A model generated the notes under the pieces. It did not search any database, was not told where the DNA came from, and saw only the letters and a list, made by a program, of their open reading frames with translations. A DNA stretch of 32,240 bases from an uncultured Bacteroidia bacterium (GTDB lineage: Bacteria > Bacteroidota > Bacteroidia > Bacteroidales > ML635J-15): positions 1-32,240 of the forward strand of contig CADARW010000007.1 of assembly GCA_902790405.1 (NCBI GenBank), written 5' to 3'. Below, one piece after another: positions 32,189 to 32,240 of the stretch. The position numbers and the translations under genes were made by a program. Each line of letters begins with the position of its first letter. Positions within the stretch are counted from its first letter, which is position 1.

Positions 32189-32240
32189 AAGTGCCACAAA
32201 TTTAATTATCAACACATTACATCAATTTACAAAATTTCGA

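Noticed and set aside
1..32240. tRNA, rRNA, phage or integrase genes
   Set aside because: No cloverleaf-like segment, rRNA signature or recombinase motif was noticed by eye on either strand; a tRNA scan would be needed to exclude them formally.

Overview
The window looks like chromosomal DNA from a member of the Bacteroidetes, most likely Bacteroidales; the species cannot be named from sequence alone. The evidence is: perfect or near-perfect Bacteroidetes promoters (-7 box TAnnTTTG, usually TATCTTTG, in one case with a -33 TTTG box 20 bp upstream); no obvious Shine-Dalgarno sequences before confident starts; and a gene set typical of the group (SufB/C/D Fe-S assembly, a DUF4783-like protein beside nadC, small secreted or lipobox proteins of unknown function, a BT0820-like HAD phosphatase). 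No tRNA, rRNA, CRISPR array, insertion-sequence transposase or phage gene was seen.

Layout. 1-468: 3' end of a plus-strand gene that starts before the window, converging on the suf operon at a bidirectional terminator. 526-4692 (minus): sufB, a HEAT-like helical protein, sufC, sufD, read from a promoter at about 4718. 5005-8872 (plus): a lipoprotein with three fibronectin-III-like modules, rpiB, a Kv-type six-helix channel with a zinc-ribbon tail, a YqiA-like esterase and a secreted protein. 8882-9217 (minus): small lipoprotein. 9319-19401 (minus): a long, tightly packed set, probably one transcription unit, in the order wza-like exporter, Wzc-like tyrosine kinase, WecA/TagO-like transferase, lytic transglycosylase, uvrA, recF, lipocalin-like protein and HAD phosphatase. 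It joins export of a surface polysaccharide to DNA repair. Upstream of its promoter are five TTTGTCA-like boxes in an exact 20-bp register. 19615-21907: a Ca2+/Na+ antiporter (minus) diverging from a polysaccharide flippase (plus). 22076-24342 (minus): DUF4783-like protein, nadC, yihY. 24503-26080 (minus): a RelE/ParE-type toxin-antitoxin pair followed closely by a secreted protein. 26208-30356 (plus): rlmH and a 1224-residue NtrY-like sensor kinase. 30357-30751: an AT-rich, repeat-rich intergenic region. 30752-32188 (plus): an ATPase fused to a PD-(D/E)XK nuclease-like domain.

The best candidate for something undescribed is 30409-32188. A 30-bp perfect palindrome is followed by two copies of a second inverted repeat (GTGAGGAAAT...ATTTCCTCAC). 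The second copy covers the -33 region of the promoter of the ATPase/nuclease-like gene. This arrangement suggests either a self-regulating operator or the end of a selfish element. The second candidate is the 20-bp-phased box array upstream of the polysaccharide/DNA-repair operon. Several REP-like palindromes are also scattered through the window.
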